Assembly: GCF_022627955.1 (NCBI RefSeq)
Contig: NZ_JABXGD010000004.1
Coordinates: 1 to 64,000 of the forward strand
DNA: 64,000 nucleotides
Source: Microbacterium sp. C5A9
Lineage (GTDB): Bacteria; Actinomycetota; Actinomycetes; Actinomycetales; Microbacteriaceae
Direction: 5' to 3'
Shown here piece by piece: positions 35,698 to 43,728 of the stretch. The first letter of the stretch is position 1. Each line of letters begins with the position of its first letter. Position numbers and translations under genes: made by a program. Below the pieces are notes generated by a model. That model ran no database searches and was not told the DNA's origin. It worked only from the letters and a program-made list of their open reading frames with translations.

Positions 35698-37200
35698 TCA
35701 GTGCATGGTGGGGATCACGAAGCTCGCGCCCTCGCGGATCCCGGCGGACGGCCAGCGGCTCGTGACGGTCTTGGTCTTCGTGTAGAAGCGGAACGCGTCG
35801 GCGCCGTGCTGGTTGAGGTCGCCGAATCCGCTGCGCTTCCAGCCGCCGAACGTGTAGTACGCGATCGGCACCGGGATCGGCACGTTGACGCCGACCATGC
35901 CGACCTCGACGCGGGCGGCGAAGTCGCGGGCGGCGTCGCCGTCTCGGGTGAAGATCGCGACGCCGTTGCCGTACTCGTGCTCGGAGGCCATACGCAGCGC
36001 CTCTTCGTAGTCGGCGGCGCGTGCGATCACGAGCACCGGACCGAAGATCTCCTCGCGGTAGATCGCCATGTCGGTCGTGACGTGGTCGAACAGCGTCGGT
36101 CCGAGGTAGAAGCCCTGCTCGTGCCCGGGCACCGAGAAGCCGCGACCGTCGGCGAGAAGGGTCGCCCCCTCGTCGACGCCCTGCTGGATGTAGCCCTCGA
36201 CCCGCTCGACCGCTGCTCTCGTGACGAGCGGCCCGTAGTCGACGTCGGCCGCGAGCGAGGGGCCGACCCGCAGCTGCGCCACCCGCTCGGTGAGCTTGGC
36301 CGCGAGAGCATCCGCCGTCTCCTGCCCGACCGGAACCGCGACCGAGATGGCCATGCAGCGCTCCCCCGCCGATCCGTAGCCCGAACCGATGAGCGCGTCT
36401 ACGGCCTGGTCGAGGTCGGCATCCGGCATCACGATCATGTGGTTCTTCGCGCCGCCGAAGCACTGCGCCCGCTTGCCGTGCGCCGCGGCGGTCGAGTAGA
36501 TGTACTCGGCGATCGGCGTCGATCCCACGAATCCGACGGCGCGGATGCGGTCGTCGGTCAGCAGCGCGTCGACCGTCTCCTTGTCGCCGTGCACGACGTT
36601 GAGCACTCCGGCCGGGAGCCCCGCTTCGAGGAACAGCTCGGCGATGCGCACGGGCACCGAGGGGTCGCGCTCACTGGGCTTGAGCACGACGGCGTTGCCG
36701 GCGGCGAGGGCGGGACCCGCCTTCCACAGCGGGATCATGGCGGGGAAGTTGAACGGGGTGATCGCGGCGACGACTCCGAGCGGCTGACGCATGGAGTACA
36801 CGTCGATGCCGGTGCCCGCGCCCGTCGAGTATTCGCCTTTGAGCAGGTGGGGAGCTCCGGCGGCGAATTCGATGACCTCGAGGCCGCGCTGGATGTCGCC
36901 CTTCGCGTCGTCGACCGTCTTGCCGTGCTCGCTCGCGAGCAGCTCGGCGAGCGACTGCATCTCGCGCTGCGCCAGATCGAGGAAGCGCAGCAGCACACGA
37001 GCGCGCTTCTGCGGGTTGGTCGCCGCCCAGTCGACCTGCGCGGCCTCGGCGTTCGCGATCACGCGGCCGACCTCGTCGGCGGATGCCAGCGGCACCCGCG
37101 CCTGCACGGATCCGGTGCTGGGATCGAACACGTCGGCGAAGCGGCCGCCCTCGGGGGTGAGGTGCGATCCGCCTACGAAGTGGGGAATGGTACGAGTCAT
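35698..37200 (-). CDS. mmsA: methylmalonate-semialdehyde dehydrogenase
   Basis: 500 residues of the CoA-acylating aldehyde dehydrogenases. ITPFNFPAMIPLWKAGPALA, GSTPIAEYIYSTAA and the catalytic cysteine of SAGERCMAISVAV (about residue 282) are MmsA signatures; the ERCMA form distinguishes it from ordinary ALDHs. It converts methylmalonate semialdehyde, NAD and CoA to propionyl-CoA and CO2. First gene of the mmsA-acd-mmsB(-echA) operon. GAAGGGA precedes the ATG by about 10 bp. An inverted repeat (37217-37232) lies just upstream. Confidence 0.95.
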   Translation of the reverse strand: MTRTIPHFVGGSHLTPEGGRFADVFDPSTGSVQARVPLASADEVGRVIANAEAAQVDWAATNPQKRARVLLRFLDLAQREMQSLAELLASEHGKTVDDAKGDIQRGLEVIEFAAGAPHLLKGEYSTGAGTGIDVYSMRQPLGVVAAITPFNFPAMIPLWKAGPALAAGNAVVLKPSERDPSVPVRIAELFLEAGLPAGVLNVVHGDKETVDALLTDDRIRAVGFVGSTPIAEYIYSTAAAHGKRAQCFGGAKNHMIVMPDADLDQAVDALIGSGYGSAGERCMAISVAVPVGQETADALAAKLTERVAQLRVGPSLAADVDYGPLVTRAAVERVEGYIQQGVDEGATLLADGRGFSVPGHEQGFYLGPTLFDHVTTDMAIYREEIFGPVLVIARAADYEEALRMASEHEYGNGVAIFTRDGDAARDFAARVEVGMVGVNVPIPVPIAYYTFGGWKRSGFGDLNQHGADAFRFYTKTKTVTSRWPSAGIREGASFVIPTMH

Positions 37201-37216
37201 TGTGCGATGTCCCTTC

Positions 37217-37232
37217 GTGCCGTCGTTGGCAC
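37217..37232. promoter_or_regulatory. inverted repeat upstream of mmsA
   Basis: GTGCC-GTCGTT-GGCAC: 5-bp perfect arms about 17 bp before the mmsA start codon, within its leader or promoter. It could be an operator for the valine-degradation operon. The arms are short for a GC-rich genome, so this may be chance. Confidence 0.35.
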
Positions 37233-37318
37233 TATGACGATGGTACTTCGGCATCCGCCGATTTACTAGGGCGTCCTTGCATCTCTCCCGCCGAATCGAC
37301 CGGGGAAGGGGGTGGGCC

Positions 37319-37341
37319 GGAAAGCGTTTCCCCGTTAGGGT
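37319..37341 (+). promoter_or_regulatory. LacI-type operator and -10 box of the GH42 gene
   Basis: GGAAAGCGTTTCC (37319-37331) has GGAAA/TTTCC arms around GCG and resembles LacI/CRE-type operators (AAxCGxTT core). TAGGGT (37336-37341) follows at once as a -10 hexamer; no good -35 is visible. An operator between -35 and -10 would repress the beta-galactosidase operon until a sugar inducer is present. The matching repressor is not obvious in this window. Confidence 0.5.
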
Positions 37342-37388
37342 CGACGGAGCGGGATCGCACGCAGAGCCCCCCACCAACCAGGAGACCC

Positions 37389-39473
37389 ATGCACTACGGC
37401 GCCGACTACAACCCCGAGCAGTGGCCACGAGAGGTGTGGCCCGACGACGTCAGGCTCATGCGCGAGGCGGGCGTGACGCTCGTGAGCCTCGGCATCTTCT
37501 CGTGGTCGCGGATCCAGCCCGCCGAGGGCGTGTTCGACTGGGAGTGGCTCGACGAGATCATCGGGCTGCTGCACGAGGGCGGCATCCAGGTCGATCTCGC
37601 CACCGCCACCGCATCGCCGCCGCCCTGGGCCTCGGCCGCCTACCCCGAGATGCTGCCGCAGGATGCCGACGGCTCGACGTTCTGGCCGGGCAGCCGCCAG
37701 GCGTACGCCCCCTCATCACCGGTGTACCGTCGCCTCGCCTCCGAGCTCGTCACCGCACTGGCCGAGCGCTACGCGCAGCATCCGGCCGTCGTCCTCTGGC
37801 ACGTCAACAACGAGTACGGATGCCACCTGCACTACGACTACTCCGACTCGGCGCGCGACGCGTTCCGCGTGTGGCTCGAGCGCAAGTACGAGACGATCGA
37901 CGCCCTCAACCACGCGTGGGGCACCGACTTCTGGTCGCAGCGCTACACCGCGTTCGATCAGATCGTCCCTCCGCGCAAGGCGCCGTACAGCATCAACCCG
38001 ACGAGCGTGCTCGACTTCAAGCGCTTCACCTCCGACACCCTGCTCGAGCTGTACGTCATGGAGCGCGACATCATCCGCGCCTCGGGTGCCACCCAGCCGA
38101 TCACCACGAACTTCATGGGCGCGTTCCCTCCGGCCGACTACTGGAAGTGGGCTGCCGAGGTCGACGTGATCAGCGACGACAACTACCCCGACCCCAACGA
38201 CCCCGAGTCGTTCCGCGGGGCGGCGTTCGCCCGCGAGCTGATGCGCGGTCTCAAGCCCGGAGCTCCGTGGATCCTCACCGAGCAGTCGACGAACGCCCTC
38301 AACTGGCGTCCGACCAACGCGCCCAAGGCACCGGGTCAGATGGCGGCGATCAGCGCCCAGGCGGTCGGCCGCGGCGCCGACGGCATCATGTTCTTCCAGT
38401 GGCGGCAGTCGCGCCGAGGCAGTGAGAAGTTCCACTCGGCGATGGTGCCCCAGGCGGGACTCGACACCCGCACCTGGCGCGAGGTCGTCGAGCTCGGCGG
38501 CCAGCTGGCGCAGCTGCCCGCCCTGCCCGACGTCTCGTCCGGGGCGAAGGTCGCGCTCGTGTTCGACTGGGAGAACTGGTGGGCGATCGACGGGCGCGAC
38601 CACCCGATCGTGCTCGACTACCTCACCCTCGCGCACCGCTGGTTCGCCGCGCTGCACCGCCAGAACCTGGCGATCGACATCGTGAACACCACGAGCGACC
38701 TCAGCGCGTACTCGCTGGTGGTCGCTCCGCAGCAGTATCTGCTCGGCGACGAGGGCGCCGCCAACCTCACGGCCTACGTCGAGCGCGGCGGGCACCTCTT
38801 CGTCTCGGCGTTCAGCGACGTGGTCGACCAGGACGACGCGTTCCGCGAGGGCGGGTTCATCGTGGGGCTGCGCGACGCCCTCGGCGTCGCGCTCGAGGAC
38901 TTCGGCGCGCTCGTCGCCCCCGAATCGGTGCGGTCGGCGGACTCGGCCGGCGAGGTCGCGAGTCATGCGGTGCCCGACGGGCCCGGCCAGTCGGAGGCGC
39001 CGCTCGACGGCCCCGCCGGGCGCATCGTCGGACAGTACTTCGCCGAGGAGCTTCTCGTGCAGGACGCCGAGATCATCGGCCGCTTCACCGAGGGACGCAC
39101 CGCGGGCCGCGCGGCGTTCACCCGCAAGGACTTCGGCGAGGGTCGCGGGTACTACCTCGCGACGATCCCCGACGACGACGGGATGCTCGCGGTGCTGCGC
39201 TGGCTCGCGGCCGAGGCCGGGGTGGCCGCCGAGATCGCGGGGCTGCCGGAGCACGTCGAGATCGCGCGGCGCGGCAGCATCCTCACCGTCATCAACCACA
39301 GCACCGAACCGTACGCGGTCGACGTGGCCGGAACCGACCTGCTCACCGGGTCGACCTCCGCGCGCCGCGAGCTCGGCGCGTTCGGATGGGCGTTCGTCGA
39401 CACGAGCGCGGCGCAGGGATCGCAGGATCTGACGCACCCGTCATCGAAGGATTCGCAGAAGGAGAACAGCTGA
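37389..39473 (+). CDS. GH42 beta-galactosidase
   Basis: 694 residues, family-typical length. Starts with MHYGADYNPEQWP; the ATG at 37389 has AGGAG 6 bp upstream, while earlier in-frame codons lie in the promoter. GH42 landmarks: WHVNNEYGCH with acid/base Glu142, ILTEQSTNALNW with nucleophile Glu298, then a trimerisation domain (VALVFDWENWWAIDG) and a small C-terminal beta domain. No signal peptide, so it acts on imported galactosides (beta-galactosides, possibly alpha-L-arabinopyranosides). The stop overlaps the next gene (TGATG). Confidence 0.92.
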   Translation: MHYGADYNPEQWPREVWPDDVRLMREAGVTLVSLGIFSWSRIQPAEGVFDWEWLDEIIGLLHEGGIQVDLATATASPPPWASAAYPEMLPQDADGSTFWPGSRQAYAPSSPVYRRLASELVTALAERYAQHPAVVLWHVNNEYGCHLHYDYSDSARDAFRVWLERKYETIDALNHAWGTDFWSQRYTAFDQIVPPRKAPYSINPTSVLDFKRFTSDTLLELYVMERDIIRASGATQPITTNFMGAFPPADYWKWAAEVDVISDDNYPDPNDPESFRGAAFARELMRGLKPGAPWILTEQSTNALNWRPTNAPKAPGQMAAISAQAVGRGADGIMFFQWRQSRRGSEKFHSAMVPQAGLDTRTWREVVELGGQLAQLPALPDVSSGAKVALVFDWENWWAIDGRDHPIVLDYLTLAHRWFAALHRQNLAIDIVNTTSDLSAYSLVVAPQQYLLGDEGAANLTAYVERGGHLFVSAFSDVVDQDDAFREGGFIVGLRDALGVALEDFGALVAPESVRSADSAGEVASHAVPDGPGQSEAPLDGPAGRIVGQYFAEELLVQDAEIIGRFTEGRTAGRAAFTRKDFGEGRGYYLATIPDDDGMLAVLRWLAAEAGVAAEIAGLPEHVEIARRGSILTVINHSTEPYAVDVAGTDLLTGSTSARRELGAFGWAFVDTSAAQGSQDLTHPSSKDSQKENS

Positions 39474-40438
39474 TGCAGTACACACGTCTCGGACGAGCAG
39501 GCGCCCGCGTGAGCCGCCTGGCTCTCGGAACCATGAACTTCGGCCCCGTGATCGACGAGGAGGCATCCCTCGCCATCCTGGATCGCGCGATCGAGGCCGG
39601 CATCGACTTCATCGACACGGCGGACGTCTACGGAGGCGGCCGGTGGGGCGATCACCCCGGACAGTCGGAGGAGATCCTCGGACGGTGGATGAAGGACCGC
39701 GGCATCCGTGACGACCTCGTCGTCGCCACGAAGGTGTTCGGCGTGATGGGCCCCCGATCGAACGACCGAGGGCTGTCGGCGGTGCACATCCGCAATGCGG
39801 TCGACGCCTCGCTGAGACGCCTCGGCACCGACCGCATCGACCTGTATCAGATGCACCACATCGACCGAGACGTGCCGCTCGACGAGACGCTCAGCGCCTT
39901 CGCGACGCTGCGCGAACAGGGCAAGATCGTCTACCTCGGCAGCTCGAACTTCGCCGGGTGGCACCTGGCGCGCGTGCACGAGATCGCCGCGGCATCCGGC
40001 TATCCGGCGCCGGTGACCGAGCAGTCGCTGTACAACCTCACCGAGCGCACGGTCGAGCTCGAGGTGGCGCCCGCCGCAGAGCAGTACGGCATGGGGCTGC
40101 TGCCCTGGTCGCCGCTCGCCAGCGGGCAGCTCGGCGGCGTCCTGCAGAAGACCGACCGCTCGCGGTCGAGCCTCGACGCCCTCGGCGAGCGGCGCCCGGC
40201 GATCGAGCGCTACGAGGAGTTCTGCGCCGAGCTCGGCATCCGCCCGGGTGTCGTCGCGATCGCCTGGCTGCTGCATCAGCCGAGCGTGACCGCCCCGGTG
40301 ATCGGCCCGCGCACGATCGAGCAGCTCGACTCGGCTGTCGAGGCGCTCGACGTGACTCTCGATGCCGAGACCCTCGCCGAGCTCGACCGCATCTGGCCGG
40401 GCCCCGGCGGCGCCGCTCCCGAGGCGTACGCCTGGTAG
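39473..40438 (+). CDS. aldo/keto reductase
   Basis: 321 residues of the AKR (beta/alpha)8 family. DFIDTADVYGGG holds the catalytic Asp and Tyr, VVATKVFG the Lys, and YQMHHID the His. GSSNFAGWHL and the C-terminal VIGPRTIEQLDSAVEAL are the NADPH-binding region. The ATG overlaps the GH42 stop and GGAG lies 5-8 bp before it, so it is translationally coupled to the beta-galactosidase and may act on a released sugar or aldehyde. The unit ends at the hairpin at 40580-40611. Confidence 0.92.
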   Translation: MQYTRLGRAGARVSRLALGTMNFGPVIDEEASLAILDRAIEAGIDFIDTADVYGGGRWGDHPGQSEEILGRWMKDRGIRDDLVVATKVFGVMGPRSNDRGLSAVHIRNAVDASLRRLGTDRIDLYQMHHIDRDVPLDETLSAFATLREQGKIVYLGSSNFAGWHLARVHEIAAASGYPAPVTEQSLYNLTERTVELEVAPAAEQYGMGLLPWSPLASGQLGGVLQKTDRSRSSLDALGERRPAIERYEEFCAELGIRPGVVAIAWLLHQPSVTAPVIGPRTIEQLDSAVEALDVTLDAETLAELDRIWPGPGGAAPEAYAW

Positions 40439-40579
40439 AGCGGGATCCGGGCGCGTGTTCGCCGTGCGTTCACCGCCCGGACATGTCGACCGACTACAAC
40501 TGCAGATGCGCGGACACAGACTCAGACCGGATCGGGTAGTCACGTCATCCGCGCCTACGGTGAGCGTCTGCTCCCGAAG

Positions 40580-40611
40580 AGACCCCCGCCGAATCGGGTC
40601 GGCGGGGGTCT
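40580..40611 (+). terminator. terminator of the GH42/AKR operon
   Basis: AGACCCCCGCCGA pairs perfectly with TCGGCGGGGGTCT around a 6-nt loop (ATCGGG); the sequence continues TCTCTGTCTTC, a T-rich tail. This is the clearest Rho-independent-type hairpin in the window. The left palindromic repeat of the adjacent cassette begins 19 bp further on. Confidence 0.8.
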
Positions 40612-40629
40612 TCTCTGTCTTCGGGGCGT

Positions 40630-40687
40630 TCGAATCGCGTGAGTGACCCCATTTCGACGGAACTTCTGGTCATTTGCGCGATTCGAA
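40630..40687. repeat. 58-bp palindrome-ended repeat, left copy
   Basis: Begins TCGAATCGCG and ends CGCGATTCGAA; including the base at 40629, the ends form an 11-bp perfect inverted repeat TTCGAATCGCG/CGCGATTCGAA. The middle holds GACCCCAT and GGTCATTTG. A second copy in the same orientation lies at 41733-41790, matching at 52 of 58 positions. The two copies bracket a single gene. Confidence 0.9.
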
Positions 40688-40697
40688 ATCCCCTGGT

Positions 40698-40706
40698 TGT
40701 GGACAA
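40698..40706 (-). promoter_or_regulatory. DnaA-box-like site in a short palindrome
   Basis: TGTGGACAA, the reverse complement of TTGTCCACA, equals the preferred actinobacterial DnaA box. It is part of GTTGTGGACAAC (40696-40707), a 5-bp-arm dyad 37 bp before the DUF559 gene start. A single box is not an origin. It could be a DnaA-responsive or unrelated regulatory site. Confidence 0.35.
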
Positions 40707-40743
40707 CACGATCGAGCTGTCGGAATCATGCAACCGTGGCGCC

Positions 40744-41721
40744 ATGGGACGAACGCAGAAGCTTCCAGATGAATGCGGCGATGGATTCCCGGTCCGAATC
40801 GCTCGCCTGCACGGGGTGAGCCGCAGTCGCCTTCGCGGTCGGGACCTCGAGGCGCCGTTCCACGGAGTGCGTATCCTTCGCGGAAGCACGCCGTCTTTCC
40901 GCGACATCGAGGATCCATACGAACGGCAGCGGCAGGCGAGGGTTCACCGGGCGCGCACCTATGCTCCCGGGATGCACCAGGGCCACTTCTTCAGCCACCA
41001 GACCGCAGCGTCGATCTGGGGTGCACCATTGCCCCTGGAGTTCACTGACGCAGACGAGATCGCGGGCTATACCGAGCTGCCCCTCCACGTCAGCGCTGCC
41101 GGGCCGACTCCGTTCCCCCGAGCGGCCGGGATCACGGGGCACCGGACCCTCGCGAGTCTCACTTCGATCAGCGATCAGGATGGCCTCCGGGTCACGTCCG
41201 CCGCCGCCACCTGGGTGTCGCTGGGCACACTCCCCCTACTCGATGTCGTGGCGCTCGGCGACTACCTGTGCAGGACTTGGCGGCAGGGTCGGGGCCGACC
41301 GTCGCCGGGCCGCCCGCCCCTCAGTACCGTCGACGAGCTCCGAGCATCGCTAGACGCCGGACGGCGCCGCGGCGCCGCGCGCCTCCGTACGGCGATCGAT
41401 CTGATCCGAGAGGACTCCTGGTCGCCTCGAGAGACGAAGGTGCGATGCATCCTCATCACGGCTGGTCTTCCCGAACCCGAGTTGAATGTCGACCTCTTCG
41501 ACGATCACGGTCGCTTTCTCGGTTGCGTGGACATGGCCTATCGGCACGAACGCGTCATCGTCGAATACCTCGGGATGCTGCACGGCGACAGGTGGGCGGC
41601 GGACGTGGAGCGCATCGCGGGTCTCCGCGCAGCCGGTTGGACGGTCATCGAGGTGACGTCACCGCTCCTGAAGAACCCGCAAGAGCTCGTGCGTCGCGTG
41701 GCCGCGGCTTTGCGGCGCTGA
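40744..41721 (+). CDS. AbiEi-like antitoxin/DUF559 nuclease-fold fusion protein
   Basis: 325 residues from the ATG at 40744, where homology begins; AACCGT lies 6 bp upstream (leaderless pattern). An earlier in-frame ATG at 40639 lies inside the flanking repeat. Residues 1-215 resemble the AbiEi antitoxin type (FFSHQTAASIWGAPLPLE, then VTSAAATWVSLGTL). The C-terminus is a DUF559/Vsr-like restriction fold: Glu230 (SPRETKVR), Asp263 (CVDMAY), Glu274 (VIVEYLG), His280 and the final GWTVIEVT strand. Such proteins are frequent and multicopy in Microbacteriaceae; function is unproven. Base composition is less GC-rich than its neighbours. Confidence 0.75.
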   Translation: MGRTQKLPDECGDGFPVRIARLHGVSRSRLRGRDLEAPFHGVRILRGSTPSFRDIEDPYERQRQARVHRARTYAPGMHQGHFFSHQTAASIWGAPLPLEFTDADEIAGYTELPLHVSAAGPTPFPRAAGITGHRTLASLTSISDQDGLRVTSAAATWVSLGTLPLLDVVALGDYLCRTWRQGRGRPSPGRPPLSTVDELRASLDAGRRRGAARLRTAIDLIREDSWSPRETKVRCILITAGLPEPELNVDLFDDHGRFLGCVDMAYRHERVIVEYLGMLHGDRWAADVERIAGLRAAGWTVIEVTSPLLKNPQELVRRVAAALRR

Positions 41722-41732
41722 TCTGCTTCCGC

Positions 41733-41790
41733 TCGAATCGCGTGAACGACCCCATCTCGACAGAATTTCGGGTCATTTGCGCGATTCGAA
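41733..41790. repeat. 58-bp palindrome-ended repeat, right copy
   Basis: Same orientation as the left copy at 40630-40687; six substitutions in 58 bp. Ends are TCGAATCGCG and CGCGATTCGAA (10-bp inverted repeat). It begins 12 bp after the DUF559 stop codon and ends 17 bp before the stop of the convergent thiolase gene, so it could also act as a transcription stop for both. Confidence 0.9.
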
Positions 41791-41807
41791 GGCCCTTGGA
41801 TGCGGGG

Positions 41808-42992
41808 CTACAGCCGCTCGATGATCGTGGCGTTGGCCATGCCGCCGCCCTCGCACATGGTCTGCAGGCCGAATCGCCCTCCGACCGTGTCGAGCTGGTC
41901 GATGAGGGTTCCGAGCAGGCGGGTGCCCGACGACCCCAGAGCGTGACCGAGGGCGATGGCCCCACCGCGGGGGTTCAGCTTCGCGGCATCCGCTCCGACC
42001 TCGGCCGCCCAGGCGAGCGGCACCGACGCGAAGGCCTCGTTGACCTCGTAGGCGTCGAGGTCGTCGATCGAGAGTCCGGTGCGGTCGAGGATGCGGCGCG
42101 TCGCCGGAATCGGCCCGGTCAGCATCATCAACGGGTCATCGCCGACCACCGTGAACGCGTGGAACCGCGCCCGCGGGGTCAGGCCCAGGGCCTCCGCCCG
42201 CTCAGCGCTCATCAGCAGAGCGGCGGATGCTCCGTCGGTGAGCGGCGACGAGTTGCCCGGCGTGATGCTCCAGTCGAGGTCGGGAAAGCGCTCGGCGAGC
42301 GCGTCGGTGCGGAACGCCGCCGGGAGCCCCGCGAGGCCCGCGGCCGTCGTGCCCGCGCGGACGGTCTCGTCGGCCACGGCATCCGGCGCCTCCGCGACCG
42401 GGATGACGGTGCGGTCGAAGAACCCCTCGGCCCACGCGGCGGCGGCGCGGCGGTGCGATTCGGCCGCATAGGCGTCGAGCTCGGCGCGGTCGAGACCCCA
42501 GCGGTGCGCGATGAGCTCGGCCGAGACGCCCTGGTTCACGAGTCCCTCGGGGTAGCGCTCGCGCAGACGAGGCGACATCGGAGAGCCGCCTGCAGCCGAC
42601 GAGCCGAGCGGCACGCGGCTCATCGATTCGACGCCGCCGACGATCACCGCGTCGTAGGCACCGGCGATGATCCCCTGCGCGGCGAAGTGCACGGCCTGCT
42701 GACTCGACCCGCACTGCCGGTCGATGGTCGCCGCGGGGATCGACTCGTCGAAGCCGGCGGCGAGCACGGCCTGGCGCGCGATGTTCGACGACTGATCGCC
42801 CACCTGGCTCACGCAGCCGAGCAGGACGTCGTCGATCTGTCGCGAGTCGAGCCCGCTGCGCTCGAGCAGCGCGGCGAGCGCACCGGCGGCGAGATCGACC
42901 GGATGCACGCCCGACAGGGCACCACCCGGCTTGCCCCGCCCGACGGGGGTGCGGACGACATCGATCAGGACGGCTTCGCTGCGCGTGCTCAT
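41808..42992 (-). CDS. acetyl-CoA acetyltransferase (thiolase)
   Basis: 394 residues with the complete thiolase triad: Cys94 (DRQCGSSQQA), His350 (GGAIALGHALGSSG) and Cys380 (QTMCEGGGMA). VRTPVGRGKPGGALSGVHPV at the start and VNEAFASVPLAW are further landmarks. It cleaves 3-ketoacyl-CoA or condenses acetyl-CoA. The ATG at 42992 has GAGAAT seven bases before it and a GAGGG run further up. It is not in an operon here; a role in fatty-acid or branched-chain acid breakdown is likely. Confidence 0.93.
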   Translation of the reverse strand: MSTRSEAVLIDVVRTPVGRGKPGGALSGVHPVDLAAGALAALLERSGLDSRQIDDVLLGCVSQVGDQSSNIARQAVLAAGFDESIPAATIDRQCGSSQQAVHFAAQGIIAGAYDAVIVGGVESMSRVPLGSSAAGGSPMSPRLRERYPEGLVNQGVSAELIAHRWGLDRAELDAYAAESHRRAAAAWAEGFFDRTVIPVAEAPDAVADETVRAGTTAAGLAGLPAAFRTDALAERFPDLDWSITPGNSSPLTDGASAALLMSAERAEALGLTPRARFHAFTVVGDDPLMMLTGPIPATRRILDRTGLSIDDLDAYEVNEAFASVPLAWAAEVGADAAKLNPRGGAIALGHALGSSGTRLLGTLIDQLDTVGGRFGLQTMCEGGGMANATIIERL

Positions 42993-43130
42993 GCGTCCCA
43001 TTCTCACCCTCCGTCGATGGCCGCGGCTCCCGGCATCCGAAATACAATCGTTGATGCGCCCGTACCCCGGCGCATCCCCCACCGTCGAGGCGCCCGTGAC
43101 CCGGGCGACCGCACTCTCCGAGGACCCACC

Positions 43131-43718
43131 ATGTCCAGTGAACCCATCACCGTCTCCATCCGTCGCGAAGTCGACCCGGAGCACGTGACCGCCGCGACCG
43201 CCTGGGTGCAGACCGGGGTCAACCTCGCGCACCGGTATCCGGGCTTCCTGGGCTCGGGGTGGGTGCGCGACGGCGAGGATTCGCACATCTGGCACATGCT
43301 CTACCGGTTCGCCGATGAGAAGTCGCTCATCGCCTGGGAGCAGTCCGGCGAGCGGGAGTGGTGGAAGTCGACCGGCGAGCAGTTCGTGCGCAGCGAGCAC
43401 GTGCACCGGCGCACCGGCATCGAGGGCTGGTTCGATCAGCCGACCACCGACACGATCACGCTGCCCCGGGCCGACGGCTCGACGGCCTCGGTCGCGCTGG
43501 TGAGCACTCCCCCGCGCTGGAAGCAGGCGGTGTCGATCTGGCTCGGCTTCTTCCCGGTGAACCTCGCGTTCACGTACGCGATGAGCCCGATCCCGGGATG
43601 GAACGAGCTGCCCATCTGGCTGCGGGTGCTCGCGACCACGGCGGTGCTCACGCCGATCATGGCCTACTGGGTGCTGCCGTTCGTGACGCGGTCGCTGCGT
43701 CGTTGGCTCACCCGCTGA
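43131..43718 (+). CDS. antibiotic-biosynthesis-monooxygenase-like protein with membrane tail
   Basis: 195 residues. Residues 1-95 follow the ABM ferredoxin-like fold (VSIRREVDPEHVTAATAWVQ, YPGFLGSGWVRDG, HMLYRFADEKSLIAWEQS). After a linker, two hydrophobic helices (about 133-152 and 163-183) would anchor it in the membrane. This ABM-plus-two-TM layout is found in uncharacterised bacterial proteins; function unknown. GAGG lies 8 bp before the ATG. It is convergent with galM, only 10 bp away. Confidence 0.8.
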   Translation: MSSEPITVSIRREVDPEHVTAATAWVQTGVNLAHRYPGFLGSGWVRDGEDSHIWHMLYRFADEKSLIAWEQSGEREWWKSTGEQFVRSEHVHRRTGIEGWFDQPTTDTITLPRADGSTASVALVSTPPRWKQAVSIWLGFFPVNLAFTYAMSPIPGWNELPIWLRVLATTAVLTPIMAYWVLPFVTRSLRRWLTR

Positions 43719-43728
43719 CGCGCACCGC

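Larger units (their letters stand above)
40630..41790 (+). mobile_element. putative repeat-flanked nuclease cassette
   Basis: A gene for an AbiEi-like/DUF559 protein stands alone between two 58-bp direct repeats whose own ends are inverted repeats. The unit is about 1.1 kb per repeat period (1103 bp). It sits between a terminated sugar operon and a thiolase gene that reads the other way, with no functional link to either. This has the look of an inserted or recombining cassette, but no transposase, integrase or target-site duplication is visible, so mobility is an inference. Confidence 0.5.

Noticed and set aside
40696..40707. Replication origin
   Set aside because: Only one DnaA box, no AT-rich unwinding region and no dnaA/dnaN neighbourhood.
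40639..40743. Upstream start for the DUF559 gene
   Set aside because: The extra 35 residues are encoded by the flanking palindromic repeat, also present downstream of the gene, so they are not part of the protein family.
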